This document shows positions 18,764 to 29,690 of a stretch of 64,000 nt of DNA, piece after piece. A model generated the notes under the pieces. It was not told the DNA's origin, did not search any database, and saw only the letters and a list, made by a program, of their open reading frames with translations. Where the stretch lies: contig CM041293.1 in NCBI GenBank assembly GCA_023052935.1, positions 148,436,968-148,500,967 on the forward strand. Direction: 5' to 3'. The DNA comes from Piezodorus guildinii. Taxonomy: Eukaryota > Arthropoda > Insecta > Hemiptera > Pentatomidae. Positions within the stretch are counted from its first letter, which is position 1; each line of letters opens with the position of its first letter. A program made the translations under genes and the position numbers.

Positions 18764-19704
18764 ACTTTCACTTACTGTATATAGTAAGGGAAAGTATTGT
18801 GATCGTGAAAGTTTTCGAGTTCCAATTTTTAACGGAAATAAACGTTTTAGGGTCCTCTGAGTCCAAATTAATAAGTCCCGCAAAAAGGTGTGTGTGTGTG
18901 TGTATGTATGTGGGAGGGGGGTAACTCCCAGACGGAAACGAAAAGTCCTATAAAACTGAAATTTCATATTTAAGACAACTATACGCCCAAGATGTAACAA
19001 AAACGTTTTCATCAAAATCGGCTAACCAGAAGAGCCACTTTATACCATGCATATTGCATTTTTTTATGATTGTCTCAAAATTTTTATTAAACTCGCTACA
19101 TCGATGTACAGTTTAATGGGCTTTAATATAACGTAGGTTTCCTTCTGATTAAAATAGTCTGACAGGGCTTAAGTGGCGATATTTCAAATTTTCTTCTTTT
19201 AAAGTACCTTTAATTTTGTAGATTCTATAAAAATTACCATATTATATATGGTTATTATTATTATATTATATTTTATTATTATATTATATATTATATCTTG
19301 TTAGCATTTATAAATTACAGCTAAGTGTGAATTTGAAAAATAACTGAAGGAGAAAACTGAAAAAAATATTTTTTTTAATGCAATGTTTTGTTTTTTAATT
19401 TAAGAGCAGTAATATACATGTATAATATACCGTTGGAAAGCTAAAGATTTTAAAAAAAATAGTATCTCATACATAAGCTTTTAAAAGTTAATACAGAGTA
19501 ATGAAAAGCCGAACAAACTAAGTGTTTATTGTAGATAATAATGTAATAGATTTTATAATAAAACACATGTTTCTATAGAAATTCCATTTAATTAATTCTT
19601 TTATGGTTTTGCTCATTTTATCTTTTACTGAATTTGAAAATTCTTTAATCGATTCTATAAACGGAGGTAAGTGAAAGTCGTGTGTAACCCGCAACAGATT
19701 TTTT
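18764..19704 (-). mobile_element. HINE-like copy, near full length
   Basis: Starts ACTTTCACTTACTGTATATAG and carries the family blocks in order: TTGTGATCGTGAAAGTTTTCG, GGGTCCTCTGAGTCC, a GT-rich microsatellite (18888-18912), AACTATACGCCCAAGATG, TACCTTTAATTTTGTAG, and ATACCGTTGGAAAGCTAAAG. It ends GGTAAGTGAAAGTCGTGTG and AACCCGCAACAGATTTTTT. No ORF of note. Confidence 0.88.
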
Positions 19705-20009
19705 ATTTCTAAGTTTGTATTATTTACAAAAAAAGTTCTCTGTATTAATTATTTATATTATTTTTATAAATATTTCTTCACATCATATTTTATTTTATTT
19801 CTCTCTTTTACTGCATTTAAAATAAAACCTTTGGTAAAAATAAATCATATTATGTTTTTATTGGCTGCATCCATTATTTATGTTATTCCATTATTTACCA
19901 CTATTTATTAAAATAAGGCTACCATGCCACTACCTATTATTAAAAATTCTATATGGAGTGATTAATACTATAACAGTTTATTTCAATGTCACTACAATAA
20001 TACATTTTT
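19705..20009. other. Unassigned AT-rich DNA
   Basis: I see nothing I can assign. AAGGCTACCATGCCAC at 19915-19930 recurs at 61787-61802. Confidence 0.35.
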
Positions 20010-20225
20010 AGGATACATCCGATATCCAGGACTTCATGTAGACAAAGTTTTAACTTGATATCCTTATACCAGACTGGAACGACTAGAAACTGCTTGCCGT
20101 ATCAGACAGCTTCAACACTCACTAGACAAGCGCTCTAATTTTCCACTGAACAGCAAAAGGCTCATATACCTCACCAACCTAAGGCCTATAATACCTTACG
20201 GAGTTTAGCATGAGTAAAAGTATCA
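20010..20225 (+). pseudogene. LINE-B RT relic
   Basis: Translating the plus strand gives, across stops, IRYPGLHVDKVLT, YPYTRLERLETACRIRQLQHSLDKRSNF and LIYLTNLRPIIPYGV. This is the same segment as IRYLGLHLDKRLTWNPHTRL to IRPIWTYG in the LINE-B copies. Stops at the Trp position and after YGV, and truncation on both sides, mark an old relic of about 70 codons. Confidence 0.75.
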
Positions 20226-20754
20226 GAGCGTATTTTTTATAGACACCATTGAAGACTATTGGAAATAGATTGCGATGAGAATTTATGAACTAAGGGGTTC
20301 GTATTGTATTCCAATATTTATCGCAGAACAAATATGCAATGAATGACAAGCTTAGGAAATAAAAGTCAGGAATCATTTCCTTAGTTGACAATAAATACCC
20401 AAAATAAAAGTTTATCAAGATAATTAATATCTAACATAATAATAAAGTTAAAGACCATAATCAGCAAATAAAAAAAAACACATAAAAAATCTGGTGTGTA
20501 CAACACACAACTTTCACTTATCTGGGTTAATAAAAATAATTAAAGATCTTTGAAAAAGAGTTGAAAAGATTTTAAAGAATTATTATTCCAAACATATGAT
20601 TAACATTAAATAATATAACAACTTATGTAAAATAGCCGGTAATAAGTTTACACCCTATTCGTCACTTTGCATTACGTTATTTAGCTTCGTTTTTTCCCCA
20701 ATACTAATAAAATAAGATTGGTAATGTTTTTTTGGAATATAAACAATTAAAATA

Positions 20755-21624
20755 TTGGGTTGCGGCACATGAAATGTCCGTTTTCAAGATAAAGGATTTT
20801 TATTAAAAATACGATATGAAAACAAGATAATTTTATTCCAAGTATTTACCTTTTTTTTCTACATATTTTTCCCAACGTGACACCAACTTTTTTTTATCCC
20901 CGAACTGAAAAACTCTGAGCTTTGAAGCGAAACAAAATCTGAAAACGCACTTTTCACTTGATCATCATTTTCAAAAAGTTTTCCTTTGACGAAGTTGTCT
21001 AAATTCCTGAACGGGTGGTAATCTGTTGGATACATGTCGGGAGAATATGTTGGATGCGGAAGAACTTCGTAGCCCAGTTCTTTCAATTTCTGCACGGTAT
21101 GTTTTTAAACATGCCGCTTAGTGAGATCATGAGGTACCCATGCATCGAGCTTCTTTACTTTCCTAATACACTTTAAATGTCTGGAAACGGTAGATGCACT
21201 TGCATTTAGTTGTGCTGAGAGTTATTTGTTGTCTATTACGGACGGAGGTCTTCCTCGGGGCAAGTTTTCCAAGTCGGTATCCCCAGCTGAAAACTTAGCA
21301 AATCAACAGCGAATGGTCCGTTCATTAAAACTGCCTTCCCTAAACGCCTTGAAAATATTTCCAGCGGCCTTAGTTGCTGAATGGCCGAGTTTAAACTTGT
21401 ACAAAAATATTACTCGAAAATCGCGTGTTTCCATGTTCATATTTGGAGGTATACTAAAAAGTGGGTAATTGATTAGGAAGCTAATGTTTATAATACAAAG
21501 ATAGATCATTAGTAACTGTTTACTTTAAATATGTAAACATTCGGAAGAAAACAACAGAGACCCTCAAAATTCTTTATGTATTTCAGAAACTATAAAAACG
21601 GACATTTCATGTGAAACAACCCAA
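20755..21624 (-). mobile_element. Mariner-2, internally deleted
   Basis: 870 bp flanked by TA. The terminal repeats are about 30 bp (TTGGGTTG then CACATGAAATGTCCGTTTT) with three mismatches between the ends. Its length is about two thirds of a typical 1.3-kb mariner, and the missing part is the middle of the transposase gene. Confidence 0.9.
20859..21509 (-). pseudogene. Mariner-2 transposase remnant
   Basis: The N-terminus is kept (21440 down to about 21300): METRDFRVIFLYKFKLGHSA, then GNIFKAFREGSFNERTI, the start of the helix-turn-helix region. The linker GNLPRGRPPS follows in another frame (about 21270-21230). The sequence then jumps to the C-terminus (21095-20859): LKELGYEVLPHPTYSPD, PTDYH with only the last catalytic Asp, then LDNFVKGKLFENDDQVKSAF. 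The region with the first two catalytic Asp residues is deleted, so the protein cannot work. The copy could still be moved by an intact mariner that recognises its ends. Confidence 0.88.
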
Positions 21625-22075
21625 TATTTTAAAGGAAGAAAAACAAATCGGTATTTAAGCCCTGACAGACAGACTATTTCATTCAGAATGAAACCTACAT
21701 GATGTTAAAGCTCGGTAAATCTTACATAGATAATAATCAAAATACGAGTTTAATCAAAATCTTTGGTGTAGTTTTTTAGATAATCGTAAAAGAAGTGCAA
21801 TATGCATAATATAAAGTGGCTATTTTGCTAGACCAATTTTAATGAAAAAGTTGCTGTAACATCACAGGCAATATACATTTTTTAAACATGAAATTACAGT
21901 TTTATCCTAGGTACTTACCGTTTTCGAGCTAGACTTACCGAACACTTAGACTTTTTTGCGGGACTTGGTCATTTGGACACAGGAGACCCTAAAACGTGTT
22001 ATTCCGGTGTAAAATTGAATTCGAAAATTTTCACCATCGCAGTACTTTCTCTTACTATATATATTATTAAAACAA

Positions 22076-22562
22076 AATTTTCTATTATTGTTAAATACGA
22101 GTTTCGTTTGCAAATTTTGAGTATTTTATATTCAGGATGCTATTGTTGATGAGTATTTTAAGAGTATTCGTTTTAGCAACCTCCAAGTCATTTGGCACAA
22201 GTTCAAAACTGGCCTATAAGAGTTGAATTTTATCTATGAAATGTATATATCTCAGTCATATGAACTCTTCTTCATAAAAATCATATTTCGTTACCGCCAC
22301 CCAAACATCTAATACTTAATTTTCGTTTCTAGTCAACTGTTGAGAATTCAATATAGGTATTGGTTCCAGTTTTTTATTTTTATTTGTCAGATGATGTGAA
22401 TTTATTAGAATTATTGTAAAATCGAAAACATTTTTTTTTTGTCTAATAAGACATCTCTTAATTCTTATATTAGTTTTCATTGAGGAGGGTTGAATTCCAA
22501 AACGGTATTTTTAATAGTGAATTAAGGAAAAAAAAAAAAAAAAGAACCTTGGATTCATTTCA
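22076..22562. other. Unassigned AT-rich DNA
   Basis: I see no recognisable element. A 17-base A-run lies at about 22529-22545. Confidence 0.35.
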
Positions 22563-22815
22563 TTCATAGATTCGTACTGTTTTGAGGCCAATGAAGTGAT
22601 AAGGCCGAGATCACACTTAACGGCCTGGTTTTTCCAGAGTTTTGATTACCCAATTTTTAGAGGCTAGGTATACCCCAGAAGAGTCTCCATACCACGACCG
22701 CCTCGCGGCATAACATAATAGAATAAATAATATTTTGTCATAGTCGGGAGTTTAACTTTGTATCCGGAGTACAGTATACTAGAGCTCTACCCACTAGAAT
22801 ACGCCGCTCCCATAA
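22563..22815 (-). mobile_element. SINE-B copy, old
   Basis: Same family as 42515-42775 and 49215-49472: GGAGCGGCGTATTCTAGTGG head, the AATATTATTTATTCTATTATG segment, GGAGACTCTTCTGGGGTATA, then GGCCTCAAAACAGTACG. The B-box is decayed. Confidence 0.8.
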
Positions 22816-22819
22816 TCGT

Positions 22820-23830
22820 TAATTGTGCCCGAAATGTTTTATTGATTTACTTATAATTGAGATAAATTTACAATTATTTCAGACATGATTGAGCCATTAA
22901 AATCTCGTTAACCACATTATGTATAACAACGGCCTTAGTAATGTAAAAATACCATGATTTTTACCGCTCAATCCTGTTTCATGAAATATTCAGCTATGTA
23001 ATTCTATTTTTTTTTCTTTCCTTAAGAACAAGGTACCGTGCTTCCTCACGAGATCCAGTGCAAGATTGACCACGAAAGGGGTATAATGACCAATTATCAG
23101 GCATATCCCCTTCCGGGGAAACTAGGAAGAACAGATGTTGTCCGCAAATAAAAAAAACACAAGATGAGCCATTTGAATAAAAATTGAATAAAGTGCATTG
23201 TTCATGCGTGTCTGAGAACTATACGAAGAGTGTCTCCAGCCTCCTTGTAGGAACTTAATAGGTTGGGGGCACGCTAAGCGACTCCTTGTACAATATCACC
23301 TTACCCCTAAATTAGCAGCTTGGCGTGTGAAAAAATGTCGAAAACGTAGCTAATATATGCAGAGAAGTTGTTATTCTTTGACCTGTTACAAGCCATTGTA
23401 TGTTGTACGTTATTAGACTCCAGCCGTCTTAATTTAACAGAATCGTTTGGTTTCAGGGACGGATTTAATTTAGAATGTGATATACAGCATATTCATGGAA
23501 CATTCCAAAACCAATGCAGTATATTTTTTTTTTCAATTACCTATATATGAAATATAAAGTAGAGTAAAGAATACCGATCTTGAACATTTTGAAATTCTGG
23601 TCAACTGCTGTATTTTTTAAAAAAACTGTGGTATTAAATATTTCGAATTTATAACAACAGAATAACGAGGAACTGCGATCCTATTGATACAATGTCTTCT
23701 TCGATGGGAAAGTAATTGTTATAAAAAAAAAACTAGATCAGCATGGTGATCTCCTTCCTACTCGCAAATTCACGAACACACTACTAAAAGTGCAGCAGAT
23801 ACTAAAAATAGATTTTATTATTTTAATAAA
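22820..23830. other. Unassigned DNA
   Basis: 22871-22896 shares a 26-bp motif with 17054-17082. 23020-23140 and 23210-23330 are more GC-rich than the rest and carry no repeat I can match. I see no supported gene; the 60-codon frame at 23368 has no signature. Confidence 0.4.
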
Positions 23831-23835
23831 GTTAA

Positions 23836-24899
23836 ATATCTGGTGTGGGAAAAACACGACTTTCATTTACCTCGACTGTTAAAATCAACTTTTTTTTTTT
23901 TAATATTTTTTTTATTCGTATGTATTACAGTCACTATGGACAATAATAATATTGCTAAAGGATCTCATTCATACAATATTTACAATATAAACAAAAGAAA
24001 TGTGATATTACATAAAATGAAACCAAACTAAATAAATGTATACAATAACGAAAAAATCAATTTAAAAACTATTATATATACTTTGATTTAATAATTCGAT
24101 TACTATATTAATAACAATTTGAAAAAATATTTGAAGTTGATTTTGATAAAACGTGTATTCATTTTCGTTGGAAACATATGATTTAGATTAAATAATATAA
24201 CTATAATAAATTGTTAATCAGTAATAAGTTCATTCCCCATTCGTCACTTTAAATTAACTTTACAACTTTGTTTATTAGATAATATTTTTTCTAGAATCTT
24301 TATCTTTCCCACGGTATATTATACGTCTATATTACTGTTCTTAGTGCAAAAACACAAAAATTGTATTACAAAATATGTTTACACTTTCCTTTAGTTGTTT
24401 ATCAAATTCTCTCAACTTGAATATTTAGCTGTTATTTATCAACGGTAATTAGAATGTGTCTAATTTTTTGAGATCGGCAATATTAAAAGTACTTTAGAGG
24501 AAGAAGTACCGGAATTTAAGTCCTGTCAGACTATTTCAAGCGAGTTTAATTGAAATCGTTAAAGCCGTTTTTGAGATTATAAAGTGGCTGTTATGGTTAG
24601 CAGATTTTGACGAAAAAGCTGCTGTAACATCTCAGGCGTATAATTGTATTAAATATAAAATTCCAGTTCCGTACGACTTTTCACTGTTGCGCTAGACTTA
24701 CCACACACACACACACCCACTCACCCACACACACACACACACACGAACATACACACATACATTTTTTCGGGACATAGTCATTTGGACTCAGGAGACCCTA
24801 AAACGTGTATTTCCGTCGAAAACTGGAATTCGAAAATTTTCACGATCGCAATATATTTCACGATCCCTTACACAAATTTCGTATATATGTAAGTAAAAA
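23836..24899 (+). mobile_element. HINE-like copy with LINE-tail insert
   Basis: Left end ATATCTGGTGTGGGAAAAA then ACTTTCATTTACC. The family blocks continue after the insert: TTCCCACGGTATATTATACG, AAAGTACTTTAGAGGAAGAA, a CA-rich microsatellite (24703-24765), GGACATAGTCATTTGGACTC. It ends TATATATGTAAGTAAAAATG. Confidence 0.82.
23889..24060 (-). mobile_element. LINE-A 3' tail fragment
   Basis: After a T-run, TTATTCGTATGTATTACAGT, then GACAATAATAATATTGCTAA and CATTCATACAATATTTACAA match the end of the LINE-A 3' UTR. It is severely 5'-truncated, about 170 bp. Confidence 0.7.
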
Positions 24900-25319
24900 T
24901 GAATATTTAAAGATAAATTAAAAATAATGAATTAGAAATAGTGAATTAATATAAAATTTTATGTCCTGAATGTTTAGGGGATGATCAAACAGGTGAATAG
25001 ATGTTAAGAACGACGACTTTGAAGAAGAGGACCAAATAAGAAAAACTGTATCGAATGTGTTTCTGTAGGCGATTGTATACAAATCTGAAGACCTAGTATG
25101 GATTTTTTTTTTGGGAATTAACAGAGGTCTAGATCGGTGACGTATTGAATAATGGGCGGTGGGTGCGACTGTAGAACTTGGTGGAGAAAGAATGCCATAA
25201 GATATTATTTACAACCCTGTAATGGGCATCCCGAAAATTATTAGTATGAAGTAATTAGGCTAAGGTTTCGAGATCTCTAGTAATACTTCTGTATACAGTA
25301 AGGAATTCGTTATAGTGAG
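24900..25319. other. Unassigned DNA
   Basis: No recognised element. The region around 25140-25200 is slightly GC-richer. Confidence 0.35.
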
Positions 25320-25331
25320 CAAATATTATTT

Positions 25332-25915
25332 TATTTTTAAAAAATTCTTTTATTGGTATTTACAACTGTACACAGTACAACAAGTAAATGAGCTATTTAC
25401 AGAACATTGGATTGGAAAAGTCTTGAGAAGAATCTACCTAGTGGTAGCACTTCAGAGTTTATTTGGTAAGCAGGTCTCGAGGCCACCGTCTTTTCAGACG
25501 CCTCGGAGGATTATCGGGAATAGATGCCGATGAGAGCATACGGACAAGCGGGTTTGTATGGGCGGGTAATTTGGAATGAAAGGAGGAGTATCTTTTTTTA
25601 GCAATTTCTGCAACAAGTGGGATATTCAGGTCTCTATGGATCAGTTTGTCGGTAACAAAGTATGGAGCGTCTAGGATTTGTCGAAGAATTTTGGATTGCA
25701 AGCATTGGAGGCGGGAGGAATTCGATGGTTTAGCGGAGCCCCATAGCTCTATGCCATACGTCCAGATAGGTCTAATTATGGTTGTGTAAATGAGTTTTTG
25801 AAGTATAGAGAGAGTTTTGATCGTTTGACAAGTAAGTGTTTTAATAGTCGATATCTACGAGCAGTTCTTGTCATTTAAGTCTTGTATGAGGATTCCATGT
25901 GAGACGTATTATTTT
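25332..25915 (-). mobile_element. LINE-B copy, 5'-truncated
   Basis: The 3' UTR (CTGTTGTACTGTGTACAG region) and C-terminal coding region are present. The flanks share ATATTATTTTA-like sequence (about 25321-25331 and 25908-25918), a plausible short target duplication in A/T-rich DNA. Confidence 0.8.
25459..25900 (-). pseudogene. LINE-B ORF2 C-terminus
   Basis: Intact for the last 80 codons: MQSKILRQILDAPYFVTDKL, HRDLNIPLVAEIAKKRYSSF, then SIPDNPPRRLKRR and WPRDLL at the end. Upstream, the bases for PIWTYGIELWG and RYRLLKHLLVKR-like sequence are recognisable to about 25900 but broken by frameshifts (for example around 25800). No catalytic RT block is present. It is the same subfamily as the copy at 34297-35058. 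Confidence 0.85.
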
Positions 25916-25919
25916 TTTA

Positions 25920-26089
25920 AATATATAGTCCCCGCAAGTGTAGAAACTTGATAAATAATACGATTTAACTTGATATTTCCACACAAACGAACTAACTTCT
26001 GCGGTAGGGGTCCTCCAACAATTAATTTCAAATGGAAAAATGGTCAATTAAACGAATAGGAAGTAGGTAATTGATCAAATGAGCTGGTG
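25920..26089. other. Unassigned DNA
   Basis: Short flank between LINE-B and the GC-richer island. No repeat match. Confidence 0.35.
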
Positions 26090-26400
26090 AAAGGTACAAC
26101 AGAAACCAAGATCTCTTTTCAGCTGATGACCGCGATTCATTTGTGAAGATAGGGCGGTGATAAAGGTAATTGTGGACATCAAAGTGGCCACTATATCGGG
26201 CAGGCTCATCTGTAAACATTTGTTAGCGCGGGGACAAAGGCTATTGGCCGAGGATTCCCTTTGCTGGCCCTTGATTGGCTCTAATCAGCCAATGCCCTGC
26301 TGTCCTTTCAAAGGCACACGTCTCCCATCGCTCTAATTAAACCCCTCTTGCCCATTACTGCCAATGGCTATTTATTCTTATTAATTTCTTCTGTGGCGGT
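26090..26400. promoter_or_regulatory. Candidate regulatory island with CCAAT boxes
   Basis: Clearly richer in G+C than its surroundings and unlike every repeat here. It holds four CCAAT-type motifs (about 26243, 26274, 26288, 26371), a perfect inverted repeat TTGGCT-6-AGCCAA (26275-26292), the TCF/LEF-like CCTTTCAAAGG (26304-26314) and CTAATTAA homeodomain-like cores. Function is inference; it could be the conserved non-coding part of a host locus. Confidence 0.35.
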
Positions 26401-26574
26401 GTTTGATTGCTGTTGAGTAATATAGATTCTTAATGTCTGTCATACCCGTCAACATCATTTTATATATAGTACATTAATTAAATCTATGTTAATCCTGTGA
26501 AAGGTTAACTTTGTGTATATCTTTCACATAAAATCACTTTATCTCATGACAAATAGTAATCGATTACATTTTGT

Positions 26575-27540
26575 AAAAAATCTGGTGTACGCAACAAAGG
26601 ACTTTCACTCACCTCCGTTATTTATATCAATTTAAGAATTTTTAAACAAATTTAGAATAGAAAATAATTTGATAAAAAATCATTTACATTGGATTTTAAA
26701 AGAAACATTTGCTTTATTAAAGAATAAATTTTATTATTATCTACGACAATCAGTTTTTTTGTTTGTTTATTCGTTTAACGTCACTTTATGCTACTATGGC
26801 TAATCGGACGATGCTACAGTGGGAGTCCTAAATTTTGCCTATCCAGGTTTTATTAGAATAGGGATCTTTAACGAGTACCTGACATCGCACATGCTCGGGA
26901 CCGCCTTTTGACGTCCCCTCCGAAGGACGGCATAACTAAGAATTTTTTACTCCCAATAAAAAATCCTAGGACCACCCGCAGGTTACAATCAGTTTGTTTT
27001 ATCGGATTTTCATCACTCATCCGTTAACTTTTTCAATCGTATGTATAAGATAATATTTTTTTCTAAAATCTTTGGTATTCCAACGGTTTATTATACATGT
27101 ATATTACTGTTCTTAAGTTCAAAAAAGAAAAATTGCATTAAAAATATATTTTTGCAGTTTTCTCCTTTAGTTGGATATCGAATTCGTTCAACTTATATAT
27201 TTACCTGTTTATTAGCTATGATAATCAGATTTCATGATATGGCCAATTTCATAAAAACTACAAAATTAAAGGTACTTTAGAGAAAGAAATTTTGAAATAT
27301 CGGCATTTAAGCCCTGTGAGACTATTTTAATCAGAATGAAACCTACATGATATTAAAGCTCGTCTAATTTTACATCGATGTAACGAGTTTAATCAAAATT
27401 GTTAGAGGCGTTTTTGAGAAAATCGTAAATAGGTGCAAAATGCATGGTATAAAGTAGCTCATCTGGTTAGCCGATTTTGATGAAAAAGTTGCTGTTACAT
27501 TACATAGACAATTTTATAAAAAATACAGAAAATTAAATTT
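26575..27540 (+). mobile_element. HINE-like copy, 3'-truncated
   Basis: Left end AAAAAATCTGGTGTACGCAA then ACTTTCACTCACC. The family blocks run to GAAAAAGTTGCTGTTACATT, where the copy stops before the CA tract and 3' hairpin. A SINE-A (26760-26986) is inserted in the left third. Confidence 0.85.
26760..26986 (-). mobile_element. SINE-A copy lacking its tRNA head
   Basis: Tail and body present (GTTTAACGTCACTTTATGCT to CCTAGGACCACCCGCAGGTT). The match ends in the B-box, so the tRNA-like 5' half is missing, a usual 5' truncation. Confidence 0.88.
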
Positions 27541-28245
27541 TTCTATGTAAAGAAAACTTGCCATGTATTGTTAAACCTTCATGAAAGAACACGCTAAATG
27601 ATTGTAAAAACCGTACCAAAATTCGTCCACTGATTTAGAAGTTTGTGAAAATTAAGGATCCTGACTTACTAATACAAAGTACTAGAATGTTATTAAAGGA
27701 ACATAGTTATGTTAGGATTATGAACGGCATTCTCCTGGAAAACGATCTAGCTGGCATATGATATTCAATCTGATCAGAAATTATATTAGAATAGTTCCCA
27801 CCTTCCTCCGGCTCCGGAGGTACTTTACTGAAATTCTTACGTGGAAGTTGAGGGCAAAGATATTCGTTGCTGGAATGGCCGAACCTTGATTTAGTGGCCT
27901 TCAAGACAAAAGCCTTTTCAGGAGGCGAGGGGTTTATGGTCTAAGGGTCAGCTCTTGTATTCTCTAATTTGTGAGGGATATTGGGAACTGGAGGGGCCGC
28001 TAAATAACGTCTTATTCAGCCTGCCAATAACTGCCCACCTCGGCACACAATGCTCCGCCGTATCAACTTCTTCAGATAATTTTCGCGGGGTAATATTTTG
28101 TCAAAGGAAAGTTTCGGGCGATTAAACAGTGAGATAAAACAAATTGGGTGTATATATTGTACTATAAAGCTCATTCAGACTTAATGTGTTAATCTAAAGA
28201 CCCCAAAAGGTTTTTTTTTTTTTTGTTTTTTTTAAATTGAATATA
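27541..28245. other. Unassigned DNA with a GC-richer island
   Basis: 27780-28100 has above-average G+C and no repeat match. A 65-codon frame (27707-27904, -) lies partly in it and shows no domain. This could be host single-copy sequence. Confidence 0.35.
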
Positions 28246-28394
28246 CAAAATCTGGTGCGGCCTACGACTTTTACCTGCCATGGTAGGTAATATAAATTTA
28301 GGAATTATTAAGTAAAATATATAGAGGAGTTTGGTTTAAATAATTAGATTCAGTTTCGTTGGAAACATGTGTTTTAGATTAAATAATATACCAA

Positions 28395-28555
28395 TATAAA
28401 TTATTAATGACTCCTTTAGACAGTGTCTCAGAGTCAACCCTGATGAAGGCCAACATTGTAGGCCGAAACGTCGGCACATTATTAAAATATCACTAATTTT
28501 AAATGTGTGTTTCTAATTTATGACCGCACCCCCAACCTTCTTCCTCATCTATAAA
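28395..28555 (+). mobile_element. Penelope-like terminal fragment with hammerhead-like motif
   Basis: Inserted in the HINE-like copy. Positions 28440-28467 read CTGATGA, then arms GGCC and GGCC around a nine-base loop, then GAAACGTC. This matches the conserved core of minimal hammerhead ribozymes found in Penelope-like elements. Stem I is only about two base pairs and stem III has no loop, so a monomer is unlikely to cleave. No GIY-YIG or RT coding sequence is present. Confidence 0.5.
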
Positions 28556-28583
28556 TTATTAAATACAATACAACTTAACTTTA

Positions 28584-28869
28584 GGGATCACTTGTAGCTG
28601 GGTGGTTAGCATAACAACCTCCTATGCCAAAGGTCACGGGTTCAAACCCGCAGGTGGTCCTAGGATTTTTTAATGGGAGTAAAAAGTCCTTAGTTATGTC
28701 GTCCTTCGGAGGGGACGTTAAAAGGTGGTCCCGAGCCTGTACAGTGTCAGGCACTCGTTAAAGATCCCTGTCCTAATAAAACCTGGATAGGCAAAATTTA
28801 GGACTTCCACTGTGGCATCGTCCGATTAGCCATAGTAGCATAAAGTGACGTTAAATAAATAAACAAACA
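28584..28869 (+). mobile_element. SINE-A copy, full length
   Basis: Bounded by a perfect 14-bp target duplication ACAACTTAACTTTA (28570-28583 and 28870-28883). The tRNA-like head begins GGGATCACTTGTAGC and has an A-box (TAGCTGGGTGG) and a B-box (GGGTTCAAACCC). The tail is (AAAT/AAAC)n. Length is about 286 bp. Confidence 0.93.
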
Positions 28870-28970
28870 AACAACTTAACTTTATGTCCCTTTCATAGTA
28901 TAACGTAGCAATTTTTCTAAAATCATTTGCTTTTCAAGGGTATATTGTTCAATAATTCATATGAATACGT

Positions 28971-29226
28971 TGTATTCAATATTTTATATATTTTTTTTCC
29001 TTTGGTTCGATCGTTACAGTATTTGTTTAGTTTTTTATATCGTTATTTTCGTCACTAGAAGATTTCATTTCATATAATTGTATTTTTTATTTGTATTTAT
29101 GTTTTATCTTTCATTAATTCTTGGTCAGATATAGATCCTTTATTATTCCAGAGCTTTTGTTATTTTAGTATAGTACAATGTTACTTACTGTACAAACCTG
29201 TTATTCTAATGGGACCCAGTCCCAGA
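28971..29226. other. Unassigned AT-rich DNA
   Basis: T-rich, low-complexity sequence with no recognised element. Confidence 0.35.
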
Positions 29227-29600
29227 ATAAAAACTATTTTAAACACTTAAATGAACACAGATTAAGTTCCTTTTGTCAATCAATTACTCTATTTCATAAG
29301 CATTCACATCTATCAACGTTTCGGGGCTGTTTCCTCATTTTCAAGACTCATTTTTTTAAAAACACTTTTTCATATATAACCAAACAGTAAGCCAATGAAC
29401 ACCCATCAGGACGAATAGCAGTAAGCTAGGAAGTGGAGTGATGGGTTATATGTGAACAAGTGTTTTTAAAAAAATAAGTCTTGAAAATGGGGAAACAGCC
29501 CCGAAACGTTGATAGATGTGAATGCTTAAGAAATAAAGTAATTGATTAACAAAAGGAAGTTAATGTGTGCTCATTTAAGTGTTTATATTAGGAAAAACTT
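29227..29600. repeat. Long inverted repeat (about 150-bp arms)
   Basis: Arms 29227-29393 and about 29440-29600 are reverse complements with roughly ten differences, separated by about 45 bp. Both carry ACGTTTCGGGGCTGTTTCC or its complement next to ATCTATCA, a motif related to Penelope-like ends. It would form a long RNA or DNA hairpin. The 70-codon frame at 29178-29390 is just one arm. Confidence 0.85.
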
Positions 29601-29690
29601 CCAGAAAAATTAAAAAAGAAAAGAAAAAAAATGTATATCTATCTATCTACATTATACCTCCTGGAAGATTACATTCACGTTTCACGATGT

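Larger units (their letters stand above)
20484..22075 (+). mobile_element. HINE-like copy carrying a mariner
   Basis: Left end AAAAAATCTGGTGTGTACAA then ACTTTCACTTATC. The right end has TTTTTTGCGGGACTTGGTCA, GGAGACCCTAAAACGTGT and ATTTTCACCATCGCAGTACTT. It is interrupted at 20755-21624 by the deleted mariner. The terminal TATATAGTAAGTGAAAGT is degraded to TATATATTATTAAAAC. Confidence 0.85.
28246..28970 (+). mobile_element. HINE-like copy with two inserts
   Basis: Left end ACAAAATCTGGTGCGGCCTA. The family sequence resumes between and after a Penelope-like piece (28395-28555) and a SINE-A (28584-28869), with AATTTTTCTAAAATCATTTG and AAGGGTATATTGTTC. The right half is lost. Confidence 0.75.

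Noticed and set aside
24703..24765. CA-rich direct repeats as a possible CRISPR-like array
   Set aside because: A simple microsatellite at the usual place within the HINE-like family; no spacers and a eukaryotic context.
29178..29390. 70-codon open frame
   Set aside because: It lies on one arm of the long inverted repeat; the other arm is equally open by chance.
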